Assembly (NCBI GenBank): GCA_002335605.1 | Contig: BEDY01000009.1 | Location: 610,024 to 674,023 of the forward strand | DNA from: Prillingera fragicola | Taxonomy: Eukaryota; Basidiomycota; Tremellomycetes; Trichosporonales; Trichosporonaceae | Length of the DNA stretch: 64,000 nt | Direction of reading: 5' to 3' | Shown here: piece after piece, positions 33,470 through 43,788 of the stretch | Numbering within the stretch: position 1 is the stretch's first letter | How the letters are laid out: every line of letters starts with the position of its first letter | Program-made: the position numbers and the translations under genes | The notes under the pieces: generated by a model | Seen by the model: the letters and a program-made list of their open reading frames with translations, nothing else | The model's database searches: none | Told to the model about the DNA's origin: nothing

Positions 33470-35200
33470 ATGAACGTCTTTGCAGACGAGGTGAGGCTCT
33501 TTCGTCGTGGCTTTGCCGCACGGCCTCTCGACCCTCATGCAAATGCTGACTTGTAGGCTACCGAGGAGCGTGGCGAGAACGCTCGTCTCTCGTCCTTTGT
33601 TGGTGCTATGGCTCTTGGCGACCTTGTCAAGTCGACCCTTGGACCAAAGGTAAGCTCGTCGTCGGTACCACTCATGCTGACTCTGCATAGGGCATGAACA
33701 AGATTCTTCGTCAGTCTAGCAACATGCACATTTTACCTCTGACAGAGCTAACACTTTACAGAGTCGGCCAGTGACGGCAGTATCACTGTCACCAATGACG
33801 GTGCCACCATTCTCAAGTCAATCCAGCTCGACAACCCTGCCGCCAAGATTCTCGTCAACATTTCAAAGGTCCAGGATGACGAGGTTGGAGACGGCACCAC
33901 CTCGGTTTGTGTGCTCGCATCCGAGCTTTTGCGCGAGGCCGAGAAGCTCGTCACCGTGTCCAAGATTCACCCCCAGACCGTTGTCGAGGGCTACCGCATT
34001 GCCTCCAAGGCTGCACTTGCCGCGCTCGCCTCCTCGGCCATTGACCACGGCAGCGACCCCGCCGCGTTCCGCGAGGACCTGTTCAACATTGCCCGCACCA
34101 CCTTGTCGTCCAAGGTGCTTTCGCAGGACAAGGACTACTTTGCCAACCTCGCCGTCGACGCCGTTCTCCGTCTCAAGGGATCTACCGACCTCGAGCACAT
34201 TCAGATTATCAAAAAGGTCGGCGGCAAGCTCACCGACTCGTACCTCGACGAGGGCTTCATTCTTGACAAACAGATTGCTGTTAACAGCCCCAAGAGGATA
34301 GAGAACGCCAAGATTCTGATTGCCAACACGTCGATGGACACGGACAAGATCAAGATCTTTGGCGCGCGTGTTCGTGTGGACGGCACTGGCAAGCTCGCCG
34401 AGCTTGAGCGCGCAGAGAGGGAAAAGATGAAGGCCAAGGTGAACGCCATTGCCTCGCACGGCATCACCTGCTTTGTCAACCGCCAGCTCATCTACAACTA
34501 CCCCGAGTCGCTGCTTGCCGAGCAGGGCATCATGTCCATTGAGCACGCCGACTTTGAGGGCGTTGAGCGTCTTGCTCTTGTTACGGGTGGTGAGATTACC
34601 AGCACATTCGACGCACCGGACAAGGTCAAGATTGGTCGCTGCGACGTTATCGAGGAGATTATGATTGGCGAGGACAAGCTCATCAAGTTTTCGGGTGTCG
34701 CCGCCGGCCAGGCATGCACGGTCGTGCTCCGCGGCGCAACCTCGCAGATGGTGGACGAGGCCGAGCGCTCGCTTCACGACGCCTTGTCTGTTCTTTCGCA
34801 GACTGTCAAGGAGACCCGCGTTACCCTCGGTGGCGGCTGCGCCGAGATGCTCATGTCGTGCGCCGTCGAGGAGTCGGCCCGCACCGTCAGTGGCAAGAAG
34901 GCTTTGGCGGTCGAGGGTTTCGCCCGCGCTCTGCGCCAGATGCCGACAATCCTCGCCGACAACGGCGGCTACGACTCGTCCGACCTGGTCGCCAAGCTCC
35001 GCGCAGCCCACTACGAGGGCGCCGCCGACTCTGGTCTCAACATGGACGAGGGGTGCGTTGCCTCTATGCGCGACCTTGGTATCACCGAGAGCTTCAAGCT
35101 CAAGCGCCAGGTCGTTAGCTCGGCGAGCGAGGCTGCCGAGATGATTCTGCGTGTCGACAACATCCTCCGCAGCGCGCCCCGTAGGCGTGAGGGCCACTAG
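33470..35200 (+). CDS. CCT2: Chaperonin subunit CCT2 (TCP-1 beta)
   Basis: Predicted 523-residue beta subunit of the cytosolic TRiC/CCT ring that folds actin, tubulin and WD40 proteins. ATPase motifs: [38 protein letters not shown] and GGGCAEM. Apical and C-terminal sequence ([35 protein letters not shown]) is characteristic of CCT2 rather than other subunits. Three introns lie at the 5' end: 33491-33556, 33650-33690 and 33710-33761, leaving a 19-nt third exon. The first exon codes only seven residues (MNVFADE). The total matches the family (about 525-535). Confidence 0.96.
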
Positions 35201-35509
35201 ATGCCGGTTTGGCGGTGCGATGAGCGAGAGCGAGAGAGCATGCATTCGGTAGACTTTTGAGATGCCTAGAGACGATGGGGGACTGCAGGCAAACGAACTG
35301 GCGTTCACTGACTGCACGACGGTTCACAGCTAAAGCTGCAAAGGACCATTTGTTACATTTACACAACCTGGCTACTAATGCTACACCGCCTATTGACGCA
35401 GAAAACCACTTGTTGGCTACCCCAGCCACCTTTGCACAGATTCCCCAACCAGGTCCCTCCCATCACCACCAGGCTCAGTCACGAGCGCGCGGGATCCTGG
35501 CCGACACCG

Positions 35510-36614
35510 TCACGCAGTCTTCTCAAGCCACCTCGTAACTTGTGCCAAGCTGTCTCTGGCTTCAACCGCCTCGGCGAGCAGCGTCGCCAACCCGTCAATC
35601 TCGGGAAACGGCTGCACACTCAAAACGTCGTGTACGCGAAAGACGAAATCGGTCGTCGTAATGAGATTGGGGTCGATTTTGAGCTCTGGCTGAGCAGCAA
35701 TGCGCCAGTGTTCGCCGGTGGCGTCTGGCTTTGCTGTCAGGGTATCGAGTGTGACGGGTGAGGGGCTCGGGAGCCACTGTTGAGGAGCAAGACCTATTTG
35801 CTCGAGACGGCTGAAGAGCTCGAGAGAAATGGCGACAACGACTGATAAGGTTGGTCAGCTACTGCGCTGCTCCTGTTGGGGTTTGATTCTTGTGTGTGAG
35901 CGGGGGCGACTTACTTGCCAACATGACTTTGGGCCGCGTTGCTAGCTGGAGACGCCGGAATACCTCCTTTGCCTTCGTGTAAGCCGGATGGCGCTTTGCG
36001 CTGTCCGACTTCCAGACCTCCGACTCGAACACGTCGTGGATTGCATCGATGGCCCAGCCTGATGTGTACGTCTGGCGAATGAGCTCCTCAGATAGCGTGG
36101 ACAGCGCTGCCCGCGAGGTCGTCTGTCTGGTCGTTAGCAGCCATATGGTGGGTATGCTTTGATGAGACTGGTTCGGTTCTATACTCGCCTGCTTGATGCC
36201 ATCCTTGTACCAGTAAAAGTCTTCAAAGTAGATAGGGTACTTGTAGGCCTGAGCGAGCTGCTCGGCCGAGCCCACAGGACGAAGCGAGCCCGTCCCCTCG
36301 CGGGCAAATGGCTCTGGGGTTAACGGCGAGCAGTCACTGCGTCGAAAGTAGCCCACAGCTGGAGTAAGGACAAGACTTTGGACGAGTGAGCCAGGCGGTG
36401 GCTGGGTGAGAATGAATCGATATTGACCACACCACCAAAGGTGCTTGTCCCACTTGTACTGGGGGTGATCCCTAAAGCCCTTGTCGAGGATGGCTCTTTG
36501 TTCAGCCGAGACGACAACCGCACGTGGTGGATTACGAGCATCTTTGTCTTGGCTTTGGCACGACCGCGTCACAAGCATTAATGACTGTGCTGGACAGGTG
36601 TGTGTCTGGGACAT
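35510..36614 (-). CDS. Unrecognised protein with an inferred in-frame GC-AG intron
   Basis: Predicted 321-residue protein; I do not recognise the family. Aromatic-rich blocks (HPQYKWDKHLWWCGQYRF; YPIYFEDFYWYKDGIKQ) suggest a folded globular domain. No signal peptide or membrane helix is evident. A normal intron (35914-35842, GTAAGT, branch CTGAC, CAG) joins MLA to VVAISLELFSRLEQ. A second, 36188-36123, has donor GCGAGT after CAG, a CTAAC branch site and acceptor ACAG; it is exactly 66 nt and stop-free, so the frame stays open if retained (343 residues). Start taken at MSQTHTC, the first in-frame ATG. Convergent with CCT2. It may be lineage-specific. Confidence 0.65.
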
Positions 36615-38238
36615 GACGAAGAAGAGAATCAAGTGAAGAGCGTGAGTGAGAATGGTGTGAGCAACACGAACGAGGCGAACAACTGCCCATGAATGGGTGG
36701 CCACCGGGTCACGTGGACGTCACGTGCGTGCAGTCACCGGGGAGTAGCTACTAGTAGTGGTGGTTGTGGCCCTCATGGTGGTGGCGGAACCGGCCGAGAT
36801 GACCAGCATGCAGCAGAGGTACGTACCGACTTGCTGCTGGCATGCTGATATTAGGCGACGGCGTGGAACCGTTCAATACATGTCCCACGCTCGTCGTCTA
36901 CGTGGTCACGCATCCAGACTAACAGCTGCCAAGTAGCATGTGAAGATGGATGGTCTTGCGCGCTAGTCAGCTTGTGAGCTTTGTGACACTTTTTTGGCGC
37001 AAAATTGTTCCTGCAGGGCGGCAACCCACAACCACCAGTGGCCAGTGAGAGCAGCCAGTGGGGCCAGTGATCCAGTGATCCAGTAGTGGCCCACTAGCCC
37101 CAGTGGCCGCGGCAGGGGGGCCAGTGATCCAGTAGTCATTTAGTGATCCAGTGGCCAGTGAGAGCAGCATTGCACGAGTTGAGCAGTAGTAGGGCAGTGG
37201 CCCACAGTCCGCACTGCCCTGAAGCAACAGCGCACAGCGCACAGCTCGGCCTTCGAGCTCAGATCCCAGGATCCTACCACATTATGCCAGGGCGGCTTCG
37301 TGAAACTGACAACCCACGGCGCCACATTGCCCCGTCCTCATTGCAAGCGACTCTAGAGCACCGCATGCACCCCACCCCCCTCAGCATACTGATCAGTACC
37401 CAAAGTGCTCCAACTCGTCACTCACGATCACTCAACTCTTCGGCGCCGCGGGCCACGAATGATGCAAGATCATGCTGTATGGCAAAATGCTTTTTTGTTC
37501 GCTTTTCTCTTCTTCTTCTTCTTGATCTCGCGGCTGCTGATCCTGGTGCAATCCTGGTGCACTTGCACGCGCACTGGTGTGAGATAATGAGAGAGCGCGG
37601 CAGCCAACGAGGGATGCATGAATTGTTTCACATCACGCCACTCGTCGCAGGCGGCGCGGAAACGGAACCGACGGCACGGCGGCGTCGGCGTCGGTCAATT
37701 TGCCACTCAATGGGAGTCATCTCTAGCGCAACCTAGCGTGGTCGCGTGGTCGCGTGGCGCGTCAACCCTGTTGCCCGCTGGTCATGCTGGGCATCTGGCT
37801 ATCATGTCGCGTACCACTTATTCATAGGATCATTACCTACCTTTGCAGCGTCATGGCTTGACAAGTACATACTTGGCAAGCTTGGAGTAGCATATGCTGG
37901 CTTTCTCTGGATCTCTGGGAGCTCTGGGGCTCTGGGATATGTGCTCGCGGCTCGTGGCCTCGTGGCCCACCGGGCTGGGCACAAAGTAGCTTTTGCATGC
38001 CCGACATGGCGCCGGCAGGGCTGTTTCATCGGGGTAGCCCTGCACTACTACATAGCTTACTAGATGTCGAGTTTCTCTGTTCCAGCGTCTCTCTCTCCAA
38101 GGCCCCACTACTAGCTCTAGGGTTCTAGGATCTAGAATCCAGCTACTCTACCCAGGCCAGGAGCAGTACATAGGCATCTGCAAGAATGTTTTTTGCGTTC
38201 ACTTCTTCTCCCATCGAGTCATTTTCTTAACTCCTACA
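36615..38238. other. Repeat-rich spacer, 1.6 kb
   Basis: No gene recognised. Two CACGTG sites (36710-36715 and 36721-36726) sit about 100 bp upstream of the minus-strand gene. A CCAGTG-based degenerate repeat fills 37035-37168. Small direct repeats (GGTCGCGT near 37740-37760; CTCTGGG-like near 37905-37940) and a TTC run near 37507 add to the low-complexity character. Confidence 0.6.
37035..37168. repeat. Degenerate CCAGTG(ATC) minisatellite
   Basis: A 21-bp sequence beginning CCAGTGGCCAGTGAGAGCAG occurs exactly at 37035-37055 and 37148-37168. Between them CCAGTGATCCAGT-type units repeat imperfectly. It lies in the non-coding spacer. Confidence 0.8.
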
Positions 38239-38877
38239 ATGAACCACGAGCAGGTCATTCCAACTCGTAAGGAGGTCAGTAGGGCTGGAACTCATCCTCA
38301 CAGGCGACAACGATAGCACAGCTGGGCGGGACAACGCCGACCATGACGAGACGGCCTCACCTGGTGGCGCCGCGCAAGCTTCTCATCCTGCCCAGCCGGC
38401 CCAACCGCCCAACGTTGATCTGATTCTTCATCGTGTCCGGAAGTGTAAGTTTTAGACACCACTTTGTGCCAGCTGACAGGCAAGTGGTTTTCCGCAAGGA
38501 AACCATGTTCCTCGTGGGCGCGTCAGTTGGAATGGCCCTTCTTACGTTCATGCGCCAAACGAAGGGTTGCCCCTTTATGTAGGTGGCCTGGATTGCTGGC
38601 CGCTAACCTCAGTTCGCGCTTCGGTCTCCGGGCAGGGACCGTGGGCTGCAACTTCATGGTCAACCGCTACACGCCGGCAATCGGCGTCTGTCGCCGCCAG
38701 GACATGTTCATGGCAGCCGCTTTTGGAGCGGTAGTAGCCCTCGGGACGCTTGCCGCCCTAACGAAAGGCGACACGGTCGGTAGCTGGTTCACACTGTATG
38801 GCCTCGCGCAGTATCTTGACACTCTTTCCAACGTGGCCTTGTTCCGTGCGTTGGAGGCCATGATCGCCCTCAGGTAG
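38239..38877 (+). CDS. Small predicted membrane protein, four exons
   Basis: Predicted 175-176 residues; family not recognised. The N-terminal 55 or so residues are polar and disordered (DNDSTAGRDNADHDETASPG), followed by NVDLILHRVRK and at least two hydrophobic helices (TMFLVGASVGMALLTFM; MFMAAAFGAVVALGTLAAL), with a third weaker one (WFTLYGLAQYL). Introns: 38267-38303 (37 nt); a second either 38443-38479 or 38445-38484, which changes one or two residues only; and 38579-38612 (34 nt, branch CTAAC). All solutions keep the frame to the stop at 38877. Support is from consistent splice signals and codon use, not homology. Confidence 0.6.
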
Positions 38878-39108
38878 AGCAGTCCACGGTCCGCCACGCC
38901 CCGCCGCTCCAGCCTCGACCGCGGCCTTACTTCGTTTTGTTTCTTCTCCTCTTATAGTTTGTCTCTGTGCCCCGCGCACCTGCTGTGTATACTTTTATGA
39001 GCAATGTCACGACATCCTCCACCCCCACCCCGCTGCAGCATTTACTGTAATTGATGCAATGGGTGCATACAGGCTACTCGCCAACGACCCCGGACCGCCC
39101 CTCTCCGT

Positions 39109-41227
39109 CTAGTATCCCTTGCCCTGCATGCGCTTCATCATTCCCTTTTTCCGTCCCACCAGACTCTTGTCGTGCTTGCTCCGCTTCTGCCCCACGGCAA
39201 ACGGCATTGGCGCGCGGTGGCCGCCCGCGGCGTGAGCGTGCTTTTTGTGGTGCAGCGGCCCGGGCCCCCGCGGTGCAAAGTCCCGCACGCGGCCGTTGCC
39301 CATGGCGGCGGCCTTGTGCACCACCCGGTGGTGCTTGGACTTGAGCCCGCGCTTGGGCGACGTGGGGCTGGGAGGCATAAAGTCGGCGTCGTCAGAGCTG
39401 CCGTCGTCCGAGGCGTAGCTCTTTGACAGCACGTCGAGGGGAGATAAAGATGCGTGCGACGCCCCGTTGGCCGCGTTCACGGCCGTGGCGGCGCGCTTGT
39501 TGGGTGTGACGACGGGCGAGACGCTGTCGTCGCGCGGCCGCTTGGCGGCGACCGGTGAGGCCGGTGCCGATATGGGGGCGGAGGCAGAGGCAGAGTGGGG
39601 CTTGTCAACGGGGCCTCCGAGGCCGACACGCATGTAGCTGAGCAAGTATGCTGAGCGGTCGTTGATGACGGACGAAAACTTGACCGGGGTGACCGACTCG
39701 TCGTCGGCCTCATACCACTCGCCCGTCGGGGAGCGAACGTACGACGTGTAGTGACCATAGTGGAGCGAGCTGCCGTGGTGGCAGGTCACGGCAAAGAGGC
39801 GGTATTTGGTGTCGCCACTGCTGTTCTCGGTCATGAGCGGCGCAATGTCGAGCGCGCTGGCGTACTCGATCGTGTTGTTGGTTTTTGCCGGACGGCCGCT
39901 GTGGAGGTTGAAACCAAAGCGCTTGAGGTGCAGCGTCAAGATTGGCGGCGCAGACTCGACGCGCGTAGACTTGGTTGCTGCAGTTTTGCGCTTGCAGTTG
40001 CCACAGCTATACTTGTTGTCGCCGTCGAGCTTGTCTTCGTGCATAAACACTTTGAACAAGTCGGCAATGCTGCGCGCCCGCGCAGGCACGTCCATTGACA
40101 GGTCGAGTATGTTGTCAAACGTGTCGGACGGCTTGCGGCACGACAAGCACAGCACACGCGAGCGCACCTTGCCGCCCCAGATCTTGTACACCCAGGTCGC
40201 GTTCTTGACCTTTTCTGGCAGGTCCCTGGTTGGGTTAGTGGGCTGGCTCTGGTAAAGCCAGGCGACTCACTTGGGGTTGCCCTTGTCTGCCAACGCAGTG
40301 TTCTGCAACGCGTCCGTGACAAAGCGGAAAAACTCGTGCGTGTCCTCTTGCCTGTTCTTGCTAAACCCCTTTCGGATCTCTGTTCAAGGCGTCAGCCTAC
40401 ACCCACACAGTGGCCGCCGAGACTACTCACGCCCGAGATAGTTGTGCACCGACACAGGCCGGTACGCGGCCTTTTTCCCTCCCCAGTGCTCGACCGACAT
40501 CTTGCGCAGGGCGCACAGCATGCAAAACTTGGCCTTTGAAGCCAACAAGCCTGATTGTTTTCGTCAGCGCGCTCCGCCTTCTCCAAACGGTAGACATACA
40601 AGAGCCAGCCTCGTGCGCGGCCGCCAACCGCAACACCGGCGGCGTGTGCATGAGCACCTGCAGCGTCGCGTTGGTGTAGCAAGCCATGGAGCCGTTATGC
40701 AGCCCCGCGGGGCGCTTGGCGTGCGCAAACGCCTCGGGCCATGCGAGGTTCATCTCCCCCCTCGCCAACGTGCGAGGAGCAGCCGCGGCGTGGCCGTTGG
40801 GTGTCGCGCCGTTGGCAGACGGGAGGGCCGGGCTGGGCGCGGCGCCGTTCGGAGCCGCGTGTCCGTTTGCCTGCGGGAGCTCGCGCTCCTTGCCCTTGCG
40901 CGACGGCGTGTTCGGCGCCGACGCTGGCGGCGTCCCCGAGGGCGAGCTGGTGCGGCTGGACGCGGCGCCGCTTGCAGACGTCTCGGCAGCTGCGGCGACG
41001 GGTTCCAGCGGTACGCGGCGCGGGGCCGTCTTGGTGCTCGCTTGCACTGGCACGGTGCGCGGCGCTGCTGGGCTCGCCTTGGGCGGGAGGGGTGCGAGGG
41101 CGAGTCGGCGTTCGGGGCTGGGGCTGCGCGCTGACATGGTGACGCGGCGTGTGCCCTGCCCCAGGACGAGGGAGCGCTTGACCTCGTACGGGACAAACTC
41201 GAGGGTCGTCGTTGCTGGCTTGCCCAT
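39109..41227 (-). CDS. Ubiquitin-specific protease, Ubp10/USP36 type
   Basis: Predicted 657-residue cysteine deubiquitinase. The family (yeast Ubp10/Dot4, human USP36/42) acts in the nucleus and nucleolus on histone H2B and ribosome-biogenesis substrates. A disordered Pro/Ala-rich leader precedes the Cys box GLHNGSMACYTNATLQVL, then FCMLCALRK, NRQEDTHEFFRFVTDALQ, zinc-binding CLSC and CGNC pairs, the His box HYGHYTSYVRS and WYEADDESVTPV with YLLSYMR. The tail is basic (KRSKHDKSLVGRKKGMMKRM), fitting a nucleolar protein. Introns: 40599-40551, 40430-40380 and 40270-40226. The Cys box departs from the usual NxGNTC, though Asn at -5 and Cys are kept. Confidence 0.88.
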
Positions 41228-41638
41228 TGTGGTGTGGCCTGCCGGGGGAGGGGTTGCAGATGAACTGGGTTTGAGGAAATGTACGCGTTCGACAAAGGGG
41301 AGTGGCTTCGAAAATCAACAGTGGGAGGGACGGGAGTATTTTTTGACATTAGCTGTTTGTGGCGCTGGGCGAAGAGACGCGTCTTACAGTGGGAGATGGG
41401 AGATGGATGGCGTGCAGCGTATGCATGCGAGTATGGAACAAGAGATTTGAACAGAAGGGTGCAGGTATATGTTACAGAGTATTTTAAGGAAGCTACCAGG
41501 GTTGAAGGATGGCAGGTACAGACGCCAACAGACACCAACAGACAGCAATAATGTGGCACCTCTCCATCGTGTGACCGCCCACATGCAAACTGCACACGGT
41601 CCTGTCCACAAATCCTACCCCCCCTCATCATTTTTATC
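41228..41638. other. Spacer between USP and P-loop genes
   Basis: A 411-bp interval on the promoter side of the deubiquitinase and the 3' side of the P-loop gene. A short CAACAGACA repeat occurs near 41526-41544. No gene or clear regulatory motif seen. Confidence 0.5.
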
Positions 41639-42587
41639 TCACTTGCGCTTTCCCAGTCCAAACGTCGACATTTTCACCAACCGCCCCGCGCCCACAGCAA
41701 CCTGCGGGGGAGCATACACCTCGGTCTTTTCGACTTTGTGCTTCATCTCAACCGCCGCCGTGGGCTTGGCCTCCCTGGCCGGACCGCGCCTCTCCCCCGC
41801 ACACAGCTGGATCCACCACCCCTGGCCCCGGAGCGTGTCGAGAGAGTACTCTGCCACGACGGCCGCGGTGGTCGCCACGTCCATCGCGGTGGTGTTGAGC
41901 TCGTACTCGCCACACAGACCTTGGACGGTGCCAATGTGGCCGACTTCTTCTTCCATGCGGGTCTGGAGCAGGTGAGCGGGGTTGGTGACCAGGGCGCCGC
42001 TTGTGAGGCGGTCTGGGTGGGTGAGGCGAGAGACGTTTGTGTCGGTCGTGCAGGAGAGGATGACGTGGATGAATGAAAAGTTTGCCTTTGAGGCAAAAGC
42101 GATAAACTCGTGCATGATGGCCCTGTCTGTTGGGCGGGCCGAGACGGAGAGAAAGTCGGTCAGCACGTAGATTGGCGGTGGGGGGCCGGTCGGGGAGAGG
42201 TTTGCGTATTGCCGCGCGATAGAGTCAAAAATTGCATGTTTCTGCGACGTCGTCAGAGAGAGTCAACGCCGGGACGCACGAGATTCTTGCGCAGGTGACC
42301 ATGAGCCGGGTCGTCAGAGTCAAACAGCTGGGATGCAGCGGCAATGAGGTTGCGCGTGTCAAAGAATTTGCAGTTGGGGAGCAGCTTGCTGGCTTTGCCA
42401 ACCCGGGCGAGTAAAGGGCGAGTCGGAGGGGGAAAAGCGCAAAGGACACGAGTCGGAGGGGAACAAGCGCAAAGGACATGTTAGCACACACCTACTTTGG
42501 CAGTACGTCCACTCACACGACCTCGAGCGCCACCGAATGCTTGCCTACGCCGGGAAACCCGTTGATGAGAATGAGGGCGCCGGACAT
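41639..42587 (-). CDS. P-loop NTPase/kinase-like protein
   Basis: Predicted 260-residue protein. The N-terminus has a Walker A motif (LILINGFPGVGKHSVALEV) followed by LLPNCKFFDTRNLI and LTDFLSVSARPTDRAI, the layout of AAA_33/zeta-type small P-loop kinases that phosphorylate a small molecule or RNA end. The helix EEVGHIGTVQGLCGEYELNTT is not diagnostic. Introns: 42516-42389 (128 nt, containing a duplicated 30-bp unit) and 42279-42242 (38 nt, donor GTGCGT, branch CTGAC). The frame reconstructs to 261 codons. Substrate unknown; it may be an uncharacterised fungal family. Confidence is high for a real gene and moderate for the fold. Confidence 0.78.
42419..42478. repeat. Tandem duplication of a 30-bp unit in an intron
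   Basis: Two adjacent 30-bp units (42419-42448 and 42449-42478), each beginning CGAGTCGGAGGGG, differ at two positions; a partial copy lies just before. They lie in the first intron of the P-loop gene and lengthen it to 128 nt. Confidence 0.9.
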
Positions 42588-43788
42588 CGTGGTGTGTGGG
42601 CTGGGTGCTGTCACTGGATAACTTGCAGTGGTGGGCAGTGCGGAGGAGCAGGGTCGACGACTGGACGGCGCCCTGTTGCTGAGATTGTGTGAGTCGGCGG
42701 AGTTGGCGATGAACTGGGCAATGAGACCAGCAAAAGACGAGCGACAAAAAGGAAACAGCAGAGTTTTAGCCAGTGGGGATAGAAGAGCAGAAGCAGGGGG
42801 TATCGAGTATGGTCGAAAGGCGCAAAGCCTAGATGTGACGGCGCGGTTGTGATCCGTAAAGGACAGTGTGCGTAGCTGTGTGCTGGCGATGACGAGGGGC
42901 AGACCGTGACAGCTTGGGCGAGGGATGACGCTGGGCGGTAGTGTCGTGTGCAACGGACAATGAACGGTAAAGGCAGGCAATGGTGGAAGCAGCAGACCGG
43001 CGTTGTGTTCAAGATGGCAAGGTTGAGCGTCGAAGAGCGAGCTGGTGGTATTTATTGAGATTTACTCTTGGCAGACGATGAGTGGCAGAGACGTCCAGCC
43101 GGCAACAACGACAATGAGCGTATGTGGCCAGAGTATTCAGTGTGGAAGAGAGGTTGTCTGTAGATAAATGTCGAAACCTGAGCCCAGCATCTTATGCACG
43201 AGTCGTCCAAGCACCGCAACAGGTAAAGGACGATGCAAAGCTGGTCCTTGTTGCTCTGGCATCTTACCCCCCGCTGTCGCCAGCCTCTCAACAGGGCAAC
43301 AGGGAGTTCCCCTTGTTCGAGCTCTGTGCACATAAATCTTGGAAGAGACGTCGTCTGGGCTGTCGCTGACCCTAACCTCCCTGTCGCTCTGGCCAGCCCT
43401 TGACGAGGGGTAGAGAACATGTTGTGAGAAAGGACCCCATCAATAAACCCATTGCCGACTCTTGTCCTGCTCATGAACTCCACCGTTGGGAGAGACAGAT
43501 GCTCTGCAGAGCACACAGTGGCGGCGCTGTTGTCTGCAAGCGTGGACAAGGGCCGCTGGCCGTGTGAGAGCGGGTGCAGAATGAGTTAGTTCGGCGTCGT
43601 GAGTGGTGCACCCAGCCGTCGGTCCGAGCGTGCGTGCATTGACGACTTGCCGAAGTGCACAGACTGCCCGGCCTTGGTCACACGAGGCTTGACAGCACAC
43701 GGCGCCGCTCTCGATCCTTTGCTGCACACGCAGACTCACAGCTGAATACTAGGTCAAGATGCATCTCCTCACTCGTACAACACGCTGC
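42588..43788. other. Spacer of 1.2 kb
   Basis: It contains the upstream region of the P-loop gene and the 3' side of the STIMATE-family gene. A 165-codon minus-strand frame (43052-43549) lacks codon bias, recognisable motifs and matching splice signals, so I do not call it a gene. Nothing else seen. Confidence 0.5.

Noticed and set aside
33863..35317. A 484-codon open frame antisense to CCT2
   Set aside because: Same explanation: a shadow of codon bias in an abundant protein gene.
37035..37168. Spaced repeats considered as a CRISPR array
   Set aside because: Units are degenerate and unevenly spaced, no cas genes are present, and the genome is eukaryotic.
43052..43549. A 165-codon minus-strand frame between the P-loop and STIMATE-like genes
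   Set aside because: No motif, no codon bias and no splice signals linking it to other exons.
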